Of a stretch of DNA of 27,245 nt, positions 7,493 through 14,689 are shown piece by piece. A program made the translations under genes and the position numbers. Positions within the stretch are counted from its first letter, which is position 1; every line of letters begins with the position of its first letter. The notes under the pieces were generated by a model. That model searched no databases. It was not told where the DNA came from and saw nothing but the letters and a program-made list of their open reading frames with translations. Source of the DNA: CAYFTL01 sp964346145 (lineage in GTDB: Bacteria > Bacillota > Clostridia > Christensenellales > Aristaeellaceae); the NCBI GenBank assembly GCA_964346145.1, contig CAYFTL010000025.1:1-27245 (forward strand), read 5' to 3'.

Positions 7493-8980
7493 ATGCGTTA
7501 TGTAATCGCGTTGGATCAAGGGACGACCAGTTCGCGGGCAATCATGTTTGATGAAAATGGGACCGCGGTTGCGTCCCACGGAGTGGAATTTGAACAGCTT
7601 TATCCCCAGCCGGGCTGGGTGGAACACCGGCCAGAGGACATCTTATCTAGTCAGGTTGAGGCCTTAAAAAAAACGGTGGAAAAGGCGGCGGTACCGCTGG
7701 AAGATATTGCCGCCATCGGCATAACCAATCAGCGGGAAACCACATTGTTATGGGACAAAGCTACCGGAGAACCGTTGTACAATGCCATCGTATGGCAGTG
7801 CAGGCGCACCGCTCCGTTGGTTGAACGCTTGAAGAAGGATGGGCTCGGCAACGTGATTCGGGAGAGGACCGGGCTGATTCCTGACGCCTATTTTTCCGGA
7901 ACGAAACTTCAGTGGCTGTTGGATCACCTTCCGGATGCGCGAGCGTGTGCTCAGCGTGGCGAGCTGTGTTTTGGAACGGTAGATAGTTTCCTGGCTTACA
8001 AATTAACCAAAGAAAGAGTGCACATCACCGATGAAACCAACGCGGCGCGTACAATGCTCTACAACATTCACACCCACCGCTGGGACGAGCTTCTGCTCAA
8101 GTCGATGAGCATCCCTCCCGCGCTTTTGCCCAAAGTGGTCAACTCTTCTCAAGTTGTTGGAGTGTTGGACAAACGCATATTGGGGATTGAAATTCCGGTT
8201 GCCGCTTTGATAGGAGATCAGCACGCGGCGCTCTTTGGACAAGGATGCACTTCACCGGGCATGGTGAAAAACACATACGGAACCGGCTGCTTTATGCTGA
8301 TGCACACGGGCAGCCAGCCCATCAGCTCAGAAAATGATTTGCTGACAACGGTGGCTTGGCGGCTGGATGGGAAGACCAGCTATGCACTTGAGGGCAGCGT
8401 GTTCATGACGGGTGCGGCGGTGCAGTGGCTGCGCGATGAGATGCAGCTGATTGCCACCGCTGCCGAGTCGGAACAGCTGGCAACATCGCTGGACAGTTCG
8501 GATAACGTATATATGGTTCCAGCGTTTACCGGCCTTGGTGCACCCCACTGGGACATGTACAGCCGTGGTACCATCATTGGCTTAACCCGTGGAACGGGCA
8601 AAGCCCACGTGGTGCGTGCAACGCTGGAGTCCATCGCCTACCAAACTTGGGATGTGCTGGAGGCGATGATGCTGGATAGCGGACTTAGGCCTGGAGAAAT
8701 GCGGGTGGATGGCGGCGCCAGTGCCAACAGCTTCTTGATGCAGTTTCAGGCCGATATTCTGCGCACGCCGGTGGTACGGCCGCAAAGCACAGAAACTACA
8801 GCGCGCGGTGCCGCCATGTTGGCGGGCAGGGCTGTTGGGCTTTGGGATGACGAGCGCCTTGCAAGCCTAAAAACCCGATCCACGCGGTTTGAGCCCTCTA
8901 TGGACCCGGTGCAGACCGATCAACTGATCCGCGGCTGGCATCGGGCAGTGGATAGGGCCAAAGGATGGATTGAGGCATAA
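7493..8980 (+). CDS. glpK: Glycerol kinase
   Basis: This cytoplasmic enzyme phosphorylates glycerol with ATP to sn-glycerol 3-phosphate, the entry step of glycerol use. At 495 aa it has the usual length. Motifs of the FGGY kinase family are clear: the phosphate loop DQGTTSSRAI (8-17), NQRETT with glycerol-contacting Arg81 and Glu82, Tyr133, GDQHAALFGQ with Asp242, the adenine-side GTGCFML and the C-terminal RVDGGASANSFLMQFQADIL. The ATG at 7493 follows GGAAGAGG and gives the family-standard start MRYVIALDQG; an upstream in-frame ATG at 7388 lies before the terminator hairpin. In the segment where enterococcal GlpK carries the PTS-phosphorylated His232, this protein reads VLDKRILGIEIPV with no His, so HPr control may be absent. 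No glycerol facilitator or glpD gene is adjacent. Confidence 0.96.
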   Translation: MRYVIALDQGTTSSRAIMFDENGTAVASHGVEFEQLYPQPGWVEHRPEDILSSQVEALKKTVEKAAVPLEDIAAIGITNQRETTLLWDKATGEPLYNAIVWQCRRTAPLVERLKKDGLGNVIRERTGLIPDAYFSGTKLQWLLDHLPDARACAQRGELCFGTVDSFLAYKLTKERVHITDETNAARTMLYNIHTHRWDELLLKSMSIPPALLPKVVNSSQVVGVLDKRILGIEIPVAALIGDQHAALFGQGCTSPGMVKNTYGTGCFMLMHTGSQPISSENDLLTTVAWRLDGKTSYALEGSVFMTGAAVQWLRDEMQLIATAAESEQLATSLDSSDNVYMVPAFTGLGAPHWDMYSRGTIIGLTRGTGKAHVVRATLESIAYQTWDVLEAMMLDSGLRPGEMRVDGGASANSFLMQFQADILRTPVVRPQSTETTARGAAMLAGRAVGLWDDERLASLKTRSTRFEPSMDPVQTDQLIRGWHRAVDRAKGWIEA

Positions 8981-9010
8981 CAAACAAGAAGGATGATTGG
9001 AGGAAATAAC

Positions 9011-9601
9011 ATGGAATTTATCCGCTTAATAAACAAACTATCGGGCAATATGGGCGTAGCCATTGCGTTGGCTGTGCTTGGGCTGGGAATATGCTTTGTT
9101 GGGCTTAAACTATGGCGCGGTTTGGCTGTGGTGCTCAGCTTTGGACTTGCTGCGGCAGGGGGATTTCTCGTTGCGTCGTTGAAGATCCCGCAGATGACGG
9201 AAATGGTGTACGCGATTGCCGTCGGTTCAGGTTTGGTTTTTGCCGCATTAGCACTGTTTGTTCCCAAGTTGGGCATACTGCTTTTGAATTGTTCGGTCAG
9301 CATCATTTTGTTGGTGGTATGCCTGCCAAACGTGGAATTGTCTGCGCTAAAAAATGTTGTAATTATAGGCGCCGTAGCTGGATTGCTGCTGACTATACTC
9401 TCGTTTAAATGGCAAAACTACGTGATTATCGGCCTTACAGCCATCGGCGGCGGACAGTTGTTTATCCGTTCGCTGTTGCCTTTGTTTGGTGCCAAGGAAA
9501 GTTGGATGCTGTTATTGCTGGGGCTTGCCATAGCGATCCCAGGCGTGCTTGTGCAGCTGCTTTTACATTTCAAGCAAAGAACTTCTGTAGGCAAGGCATA
9601 G
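9011..9601 (+). CDS. Small polytopic membrane protein, function unknown
   Basis: A 196-aa protein that is almost entirely hydrophobic, with about seven membrane segments separated by very short loops. The segments include AIALAVLGLGICFVGL near the N-terminus and LLLLGLAIAIPGVLVQLLL near the C-terminus; the tail HFKQRTSVGKA is basic. The ATG at 9011 is preferred over the in-frame ATG at 8993 because GGAGG lies 7 nt before it. The topology and glycine-rich helices resemble DUF4203/TMEM198-like proteins, but I cannot confirm a family. It starts 30 nt after glpK with no terminator between, so co-transcription is likely. It has no features of a glycerol facilitator (no NPA motifs). Confidence 0.75.
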   Translation: MEFIRLINKLSGNMGVAIALAVLGLGICFVGLKLWRGLAVVLSFGLAAAGGFLVASLKIPQMTEMVYAIAVGSGLVFAALALFVPKLGILLLNCSVSIILLVVCLPNVELSALKNVVIIGAVAGLLLTILSFKWQNYVIIGLTAIGGGQLFIRSLLPLFGAKESWMLLLLGLAIAIPGVLVQLLLHFKQRTSVGKA

Positions 9602-9636
9602 CAATACCCACTGTGCCAATCTTAGCAATTGTTTAA

Positions 9637-9665
9637 TTGACAAACCTTGCCTTTTTTTGTATAAT
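9637..9665 (+). promoter_or_regulatory. Consensus sigma-A promoter of rplU-prp-rpmA
   Basis: TTGACA (9637-9642), a 17-nt spacer and TATAAT (9660-9665): a perfect match to the vegetative consensus, as expected for a ribosomal protein operon. Confidence 0.93.
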
Positions 9666-9671
9666 GGCTTA

Positions 9672-9754
9672 GTGATCCGCTCGAGGCGGGCTTATTAAAT
9701 CGCGTTTGCGTGCCTGGCGTTCGGCGAGACTTATTTTTAGGAGGTGTCACAAAG
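9672..9754 (+). promoter_or_regulatory. rplU 5' leader, possible L21 leader RNA
   Basis: About 80 nt of untranslated leader separate the promoter from the GTG of rplU. It can fold a small hairpin (CCGC 9677-9680 with GCGG 9686-9689) and a second GC-rich region follows at 9701-9728. Firmicute rplU operons often carry an L21 leader implicated in autoregulation; position fits, but I cannot verify the consensus structure by eye. Confidence 0.35.
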
Positions 9755-10066
9755 GTGTACGCTATTATTCAAACCGGAGGAAAGCAGTACCGCGTAGAAA
9801 AAGGCGATGTGATTTACGTCGAAAAGCTCAACGTGGAAGACGGACAGGCCGTTGATTTTGATGTTTTGATGCTGGCAAAGGACGATGCGACTGCCCTTAT
9901 CGGAGCGCCCACGGTGGATGGAGCCAAAGTGGTAGGCAAAGCTGTTGCCCAGGTAAAAGGCAAAAAGATCATGATCATGAAGTATAAATCGAAAAAGAAT
10001 CAGCGTAAGCGTCAGGGCCATCGTCAGCCCTACACCAAGGTTGAGATTACTGAGATCAAGGGCTAA
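9755..10066 (+). CDS. rplU: 50S ribosomal protein L21
   Basis: L21 binds 23S rRNA in the large ribosomal subunit. The 103-aa length and the signatures YAIIQTGGKQYRVEKGD at the N-terminus and KYKSKKNQRKRQGHRQPYT near the C-terminus are diagnostic. The start is GTG at 9755, preceded by AGGAGGT at 9739-9745; the longer frame from 9710 would add residues foreign to L21 and run through this ribosome site. It is first in the L21-Prp-L27 operon, one base before the prp ATG. Confidence 0.98.
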   Translation: MYAIIQTGGKQYRVEKGDVIYVEKLNVEDGQAVDFDVLMLAKDDATALIGAPTVDGAKVVGKAVAQVKGKKIMIMKYKSKKNQRKRQGHRQPYTKVEITEIKG

Positions 10067-10067
10067 A

Positions 10068-10424
10068 ATGACCACGGTTTACATGTATAAAAAGTCAGGG
10101 CGGTGGTGGGGCTTTAAGGCCGGTGGCCATTCGAATTTTGATGAAAGCGGAAGCGATATCGTGTGTGCGGCGGTGTCCGCATTGACACAAACGGCATTGA
10201 TCGGCCTGTCGCAAGTGGCAAAAGCTTCGTTGCGGCACCATGTCGATCAGCGCCGGGGGCAGCTGAATGTTGTGCTGAGCCGAAAGGTGGAACAAGGTTC
10301 GTTGAACCAGGCGCAGACAATCCTTGCCACGCTAAACGCAGGACTTAAACAAATAGCACAGGATTATCCCGGTCATGTACGGGTAATTTGTAAGGAATGG
10401 AGGGAATACCCATGTTCAAAATAA
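10068..10424 (+). CDS. prp: Ribosomal-processing cysteine protease Prp
   Basis: Prp removes the N-terminal extension of ribosomal protein L27 in Firmicutes and relatives, a step needed for ribosome function. The 118-aa protein carries the family pattern FKAGGHSNFDESGSDIVCAAVS, with the catalytic pair His21 and Cys33. It lies between rplU and rpmA, the standard place for the gene. The ATG at 10068 gives the family start MTTVYMYKKSGRWWGF. The 3' end overlaps the start of rpmA by 13 nt. Its substrate site is visible in the neighbouring rpmA product. Confidence 0.93.
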   Translation: MTTVYMYKKSGRWWGFKAGGHSNFDESGSDIVCAAVSALTQTALIGLSQVAKASLRHHVDQRRGQLNVVLSRKVEQGSLNQAQTILATLNAGLKQIAQDYPGHVRVICKEWREYPCSK

Positions 10425-10708
10425 ATCTTCAGCTGTTTGCCAGCAAGAAGGGGACGGGTAGCTCGCGTAACGGTCGCGACAGTGCGGCCCAACGTTTGGG
10501 CACGAAGCGTGCTGACGGCCAATTTGTACTTGCGGGCAATATTCTGGTGCGCCAACGCGGCACCAAAATTCATCCGGGCAACAATGTGGGCATCGGCAAG
10601 GACGATACTTTATTTGCCATCGCTGATGGCGTTGTGCGCTTTGAACACAAAGGCAAAACGCGCAAACAGGTAAGCGTTTATCCGGTAGCCGAGGTTGCGG
10701 CAAACTAA
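10412..10708 (+). CDS. rpmA: 50S ribosomal protein L27 with cleavable N-terminus
   Basis: L27 lies near the peptidyl transferase centre of the 50S subunit. The 98-aa product begins MFKINLQLFASKKGTGSSRN. The first nine residues plus the following Ala form the Firmicute-type extension (xLQLFA), cut by Prp after FA to expose the functional N-terminus. The rest (AQRLGTKRADGQFVLAGNIL, RQRGTKIHPGNNVGIGKDDT) is standard L27. ATG 10412 follows GGAATGGAGGG. It overlaps prp by 13 nt, and is followed by a terminator where obg would usually be found. Confidence 0.97.
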   Translation: MFKINLQLFASKKGTGSSRNGRDSAAQRLGTKRADGQFVLAGNILVRQRGTKIHPGNNVGIGKDDTLFAIADGVVRFEHKGKTRKQVSVYPVAEVAAN

Positions 10709-10726
10709 GCTCAAAACATAATTTAG

Positions 10727-10773
10727 TCCGTTGTCGGTATGGCTTTAGCCGTACCGACAACGGATTTTCTTTA
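10727..10773 (+). terminator. Terminator of the rplU operon
   Basis: A 13-bp perfect stem (TCCGTTGTCGGTA at 10727-10739, complement at 10752-10764) continues through a G-T pair into GGCT/AGCC around a TT loop, and is followed by TTTTCTTT. A weak promoter candidate just before it (TTGCGG 10695-10700, N16, CATAAT 10717-10722) could place the hairpin in the leader of the next gene instead. Confidence 0.85.
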
Positions 10774-10798
10774 TGTTTTTAGAGGGAGGGAATCTTTA

Positions 10799-11662
10799 TT
10801 GCAGATTAAATATTTGCCCGATGGCGCGCGCATCACGAACGTTGAATTTGACACCCGGCTAAACCTCATGGATAGCGCTCAAGTATTTCACTGGAAGGAA
10901 ACTCCAAGCGGATTCTCAGCGTTGTGTGCGGGCAAGGTTGCCACTATTTCACGGTTGGAAGATGGGCTGCATATCAGCAACTGCATTCCCGAGGATGTCG
11001 ATTTTTGGATTCGATATATGGATTTGAAGCGCGATTATGGCTATTTGAAGCGAGATATGCAACATTTGCCCAAAGTGGTAGAAGCGTTGGACTTGCTGCC
11101 GGGCCTGCGTGTACTCAATCAGCCGGCTTGGGAAGTTTTAATTGCTTTCATCCTCTCTGCCAATAACAACGTTAAGCGCATTCGCCAGCTGGTGCATGGA
11201 ATCAGCGAGCAACTGGGAGAAGCGCATGAGGTCGACGGTTGCACGTTATATGCATTTCCCGCGCCCGAAGTCATGGCGGTCACCGACGAAGCGGTGTTTC
11301 GCGCTCTGGGTTGTGGTTACCGCGCGCCATATCTTGTGAAAACAGCTCAAATGGTTCGGGATGGCTTTAACCTTGAAAGGCTTCAACAGATGGATTACGA
11401 GGAGGCGCTCAAAGAGCTTGTGAAGTTGGCCGGCGTGGGGGAGAAGGTAGCTGACTGTGTGCTATTGTTTGGCTGTCGGCACGCCGATGCATTTCCGGTA
11501 GATGTGTGGGTGGAGCGGATGATGCGCGCATGGTTTGCCCCGGACGCCAAGAACAAAAAACAAATTAAGCAAACAGGTAGGGAAATGTTTGGGAAAGATG
11601 CGGGCATCATCCAACAACATCTGTTCCACTGTGTCCGTGTGGGATTGATGGAGCTGCTATAG
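10799..11662 (+). CDS. OGG1-type 8-oxoguanine DNA glycosylase / AP lyase
   Basis: This HhH-GPD base-excision repair enzyme removes oxidised guanine and nicks the strand. The 287-aa protein aligns recognisably with human OGG1: NQPAWEVLIAFILSANNN (107-124) matches the region with the SSNNN signature, ALGCGYRAPYL follows, then the helix-hairpin-helix LAGVGEKVADCVLLFG (210-225) with catalytic Lys216, and FPVDVWVERMM with catalytic Asp235. The start is TTG at 10799, 8 nt after GAGGGAGGG; the frame extends up to an ATG at 10739, but that lies inside the preceding terminator hairpin. OGG1-type enzymes are common in Clostridia in place of, or beside, MutM. The gene converges on groL across a long palindrome. 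Confidence 0.9.
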   Translation: MQIKYLPDGARITNVEFDTRLNLMDSAQVFHWKETPSGFSALCAGKVATISRLEDGLHISNCIPEDVDFWIRYMDLKRDYGYLKRDMQHLPKVVEALDLLPGLRVLNQPAWEVLIAFILSANNNVKRIRQLVHGISEQLGEAHEVDGCTLYAFPAPEVMAVTDEAVFRALGCGYRAPYLVKTAQMVRDGFNLERLQQMDYEEALKELVKLAGVGEKVADCVLLFGCRHADAFPVDVWVERMMRAWFAPDAKNKKQIKQTGREMFGKDAGIIQQHLFHCVRVGLMELL

Positions 11663-11743
11663 ATGTCGCCTTCAATATATGGATAAAGTCCATAAAAACC
11701 CTTTGATCAAGAATTGGTTTTTAGAATATGAATAATACTTTGT

Positions 11744-11801
11744 ACATAAATATAAAGAAGAAACCGAACCATATGGTTCGGTTTCTTCTTTATATTTATG
11801 T
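11744..11801. terminator. Bidirectional terminator, 58-nt perfect palindrome
   Basis: Two 29-nt arms are perfectly complementary with no spacer (centre at 11772/11773). The GC-containing core AACCGAACC/GGTTCGGTT (stem 11762-11770 and 11775-11783) is followed on both strands by TTCTTCTTT-type U-rich tails. It lies between the convergent glycosylase and groL genes and should stop transcripts from both sides. Confidence 0.9.
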
Positions 11802-11815
11802 GGTTTGGAATTATC

Positions 11816-13444
11816 TTAATACATTCCGCCCATGTCGGGACCAGCAGCTGCGGCGGGCGCAGGCGGCTCAGGCAGATCGCACACCAAAGATTCAGTGGTC
11901 AGCACCATGGCAGCTACGGAAGCAGCATTTTGCAGCGCACTGCGGGTTACCTTGGTGGGGTCAATAATTCCGCGTTCGGCCATATCGGTGTACTCGTCCT
12001 TGGAGGCATCGTAGCCGAAGCCCATCTTGCCGTTTTCTTTAACCTTGGCCACAACCACGGAGCCTTCGACACCGGCGTTTCTAGCGATCATGCGCACCGG
12101 TTCTTCCAGAGCACGTAATACGATGGAAGCGCCGGTTTTTTCGTCGCCGTGCAGCGAATTCATCGTTTCAGCTACGGCCGCTGCGGTTGCCAGCAATGCG
12201 GTGCCGCCGCCGGGAACGATGCCCTCTTCCACTGCAGCGCGGGTGGCATTTAGAGCGTCTTCAATGTGCAATTTGCGCTCTTTCATCTCTACTTCGGTGG
12301 CAGCGCCTACGTTGATAACGGCTACGCCACCGGCTAGCTTGGCCAAGCGCTCTTGCAGCTTTTCGCGGTCGTAATCGCTGGTGGTCTCTTCAATCTGGGC
12401 GCGGATAGCGCTGATGCGGGCTTTAATGTCCTCAGAAGAGCCAGCACCTTCAACGATAACGGTGTTCTCTTTGTCCACCTTAACCTGACGGGCGCTGCCC
12501 AGCATGTCGATGGTGGTGTCTTTCAGTTCCAGACCCAGCTCTTCGGTGATCACTTGTCCACCGGTCAAGATGGCGATGTCCTGCAGCATTTCTTTGCGGC
12601 GGTCGCCGAAGCCGGGGGCTTTTACGGCCACGCATTGGAACATGCCGCGCAGTTTGTTCAATACCAAAGTGGCCAAGGCTTCGCCTTCAACTTCTTCAGC
12701 GATGATCAATAGCTTGCGGCTCTGTTGTACAACCTGCTCCAACAAGGGCAAAATTTCCTGAATATTGGAAATCTTTTTGTCGGTGATCAGAATCAACGGC
12801 TCATCCAGAACGGCTTCCATCTTTTCGTTGTCGGTTACCATGTAGGCCGAAGCATAACCGCGGTCAAATTGCATACCTTCCACGATGGTCAGCTCGGTTA
12901 GCATAGTCTTGCTTTCTTCGATGGTGATTACGCCGTCTTTGCCAACCTTTTCCATAGCATCGGAGATCAAAGCGCCTACGGTTTCGTCGCCTGCAGAAAT
13001 GGAAGCTACTTGAGCGATAGACTGTTTAGACTCGATGGGTTTGGAAATCGCAGCTAACTCTTTGATGGCAACTGCGGTAGCCAGGTCGATGCCCTTGCGC
13101 AGTCCCATGGGGTTTGCGCCGGCCGCGACGTTTTTCAGCCCTTCGCGAACCATGGACTGGGCCAACAGGGTAGCGGTGGTGGTTCCGTCGCCAGCGACAT
13201 CGTTGGTTTTGGTGGCAACCTCTTTAACCAACTGTGCACCCATGTTTTCGAAAGGATCATCCAGCTCAATGTCCTTGGCGATGGTTACGCCATCGTTGGT
13301 GATCAAAGGTGCGCCAAACTTTTTGTCTAACACCACATTGCGGCCTTTAGGGCCGAGTGTAATTTTAACGGTATCGGCCAACGCGTTAATGCCGGCTTCT
13401 AGTGCGCGGCGGGCGTCTTCGCCGTATTTAATTTGCTTCGCCAT
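11816..13444 (-). CDS. groL: Chaperonin GroEL
   Basis: The 60-kDa subunit of the tetradecameric ATP-dependent folding chamber, working with GroES in the cytoplasm. The 542-aa length is typical. Diagnostic stretches are MAKQIKYGEDARRALEAGI, TLGPKGRNVVLDKKFG, NDVAGDGTTTATLLAQ (the ATP-binding DGTTT) and IVPGGGTAL, and the C-terminus ends in the usual GGM-type tail (PDMGGMY). The ATG at 13444 follows AAGGAGGATGAAACAAT. It is 50 nt downstream of groES in the same operon and shares its CIRCE control. Confidence 0.99.
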   Translation of the reverse strand: MAKQIKYGEDARRALEAGINALADTVKITLGPKGRNVVLDKKFGAPLITNDGVTIAKDIELDDPFENMGAQLVKEVATKTNDVAGDGTTTATLLAQSMVREGLKNVAAGANPMGLRKGIDLATAVAIKELAAISKPIESKQSIAQVASISAGDETVGALISDAMEKVGKDGVITIEESKTMLTELTIVEGMQFDRGYASAYMVTDNEKMEAVLDEPLILITDKKISNIQEILPLLEQVVQQSRKLLIIAEEVEGEALATLVLNKLRGMFQCVAVKAPGFGDRRKEMLQDIAILTGGQVITEELGLELKDTTIDMLGSARQVKVDKENTVIVEGAGSSEDIKARISAIRAQIEETTSDYDREKLQERLAKLAGGVAVINVGAATEVEMKERKLHIEDALNATRAAVEEGIVPGGGTALLATAAAVAETMNSLHGDEKTGASIVLRALEEPVRMIARNAGVEGSVVVAKVKENGKMGFGYDASKDEYTDMAERGIIDPTKVTRSALQNAASVAAMVLTTESLVCDLPEPPAPAAAAGPDMGGMY

Positions 13445-13494
13445 ATTGTTTCATCCTCCTTGGTAGTTGTGATTTTAATAGAATATGATATGAT

Positions 13495-13779
13495 TTATTT
13501 TACTACAGCCAAAATATCGCTTTGACGAACGATAATGTATTCTTCGCCGTCCAGCTTTACTTCGGTTCCGGCGTATTTGCTGTAAATTACTTTTTCGCCG
13601 ACTTTAACCTGCATTTCAATTTCTTTTCCATCCACATTGCCGCCTGGGCCAACAGCCAGAATTTCGGCCATCTGGGGTTTTTCCTGTGCAGCGCTGGTCA
13701 GCAAAATGCCGCTTTTGGTGGTTTCTTCGGCTTCAACGTTCTTCAAAACGACGCGATCGCCGAGAGGTTGAATAGTCAT
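13495..13779 (-). CDS. groES: Co-chaperonin GroES
   Basis: The heptameric lid of the GroEL chamber. The 94-aa product starts MTIQPLGDRVVLK, has the mobile loop region ETTKSGILLTSAAQEKPQ and ends YIIVRQSDILAVVK, all typical. The ATG at 13779 is supported by AAGGAGGAATTTGTAC directly before it; the longer frame to 13818 would run into the CIRCE operator. First gene of the groES-groL operon. Confidence 0.98.
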   Translation of the reverse strand: MTIQPLGDRVVLKNVEAEETTKSGILLTSAAQEKPQMAEILAVGPGGNVDGKEIEMQVKVGEKVIYSKYAGTEVKLDGEEYIIVRQSDILAVVK

Positions 13780-13811
13780 GTACAAATTCCTCCTTAAAGA
13801 TTTTTTGTTTG

Positions 13812-13838
13812 TTAGCACTCGTTACCATTGAGTGCTAA
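13812..13838 (-). promoter_or_regulatory. CIRCE operator (HrcA-binding site)
   Basis: TTAGCACTC-N9-GAGTGCTAA, a perfect match to the CIRCE consensus, 33 nt before the groES start. HrcA represses groESL by binding this element and releases it on heat stress. The promoter must lie around 13850-13880 on the minus strand, but no clean -35/-10 pair is visible there. Confidence 0.97.
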
Positions 13839-13970
13839 GCTCTATTAGTAGTGTATACAATATCAGTCTAAAATGCAAGTGTTTTTTGCATAAAAAAATA
13901 AATTGAGGCAAGAAAAAATGTTAAAAATGTTTGAATATCCCGTATCTTGAAAAAACTGTAGCGGAAATGA

Positions 13971-14000
13971 TTGCTTTTCGAAGGTTTTAATTGCTATACT
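13971..14000 (+). promoter_or_regulatory. Probable promoter of the dCMP deaminase gene
   Basis: TTGCTT (13971-13976), an 18-nt spacer and TATACT (13995-14000), the -10 extended by TG at 13992-13993. About 65 nt before the TTG start. Confidence 0.55.
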
Positions 14001-14064
14001 TATACCCATAATGGTATTGTCATATTTTAATAGATATTATAAAGAGCGTTGAGGTGACTTAAAT

Positions 14065-14532
14065 TTGGATAAATGGGACGATCGTTTTATGGAAATGGCT
14101 TGGCTGATTTCGAGCTGGGCCAGTTGTTACCAAGAGAATCGAAAAATAGGTGCGGTAATTGTAAAGAACAAACGGATTATTACGACCGGGTATAACGGAG
14201 CGCCTGCTGGCGTGCGCACCTGCGTAGAACGGGGCGAATGTCTGCGCCGCAAGTTGAACATTCCTTCGGGCACGCGCCAAGAGATATGCTATGCAATCCA
14301 TGCCGAACAAAACGCGATTATTCAAGCGGCGAAGCTGGGCATATCCATCGATGGAGCCACGTTGTACTGCACCCATCAGCCCTGCGTAATGTGCGGCAAA
14401 ATGATTGTCAATGCGGGCATCGTCCGGGTGGTGTATCAGGAAGGCTACCCCGACGATTTTGCGCTGGAGATGCTCACCGAAGGCATGGTACAGATGGAGC
14501 GGTATATTCCAACAGAAGATATAACGCGATGA
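14065..14532 (+). CDS. comEB: dCMP deaminase (ComEB-like)
   Basis: A cytoplasmic zinc enzyme converting dCMP to dUMP, feeding thymidylate synthesis. The 155-aa protein has the full deaminase signature: HAEQNAI with zinc ligand His79 and catalytic Glu81, and PCVMCGKMI with zinc ligands Cys107 and Cys110. TGYNGAPAGVRTC (41-53) is typical of dCMP rather than cytidine deaminases. The start is TTG at 14065, 8 nt after GAGGTG; no ATG or GTG at the right place offers the conserved N-terminus. In Bacillus the homologue sits in a competence operon as comEB; here it stands alone between groES (divergent) and the AraC regulator (convergent). Confidence 0.92.
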   Translation: MDKWDDRFMEMAWLISSWASCYQENRKIGAVIVKNKRIITTGYNGAPAGVRTCVERGECLRRKLNIPSGTRQEICYAIHAEQNAIIQAAKLGISIDGATLYCTHQPCVMCGKMIVNAGIVRVVYQEGYPDDFALEMLTEGMVQMERYIPTEDITR

Positions 14533-14646
14533 AAAAAAGGGCTGACTATGCCTGATGAATGCAGGCATCTGTTGCGCAGGGTTCTAAAGCTTTAAACTAT
14601 TATAACTCAATATCTAAGGCGGTTTGAAAGTGAAATCGACCGTTTA

Positions 14647-14684
14647 AAAATAGGCGGATGTTGTTTGCAACATCCGCCTATTTT
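14647..14684. terminator. Bidirectional terminator between convergent genes
   Basis: A perfect 17-bp stem (AAAATAGGCGGATGTTG at 14647-14663, complement at 14668-14684) with a TTTG loop. The A/T ends supply U-tracts in both directions. It serves the dCMP deaminase gene (plus) and the AraC-type regulator (minus). Confidence 0.9.
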
Positions 14685-14689
14685 GTGCT

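Noticed and set aside
7331..7505. Continuation of the acidic protein past the gap to 7505
   Set aside because: An artefact of the frame shift imposed by the arbitrary 100-N length. The true frame ends at TAG 7328-7330, before the terminator.
12353..12712. Plus-strand open frames inside groL (for example 119 codons)
   Set aside because: Shadows of the highly conserved groL coding strand, without ribosome sites.
14548..14568. Hairpin ATGCCTG-N7-CAGGCAT after the dCMP deaminase gene
   Set aside because: A 7-bp stem without a T-tract. The much stronger hairpin at 14647-14684 is the terminator.
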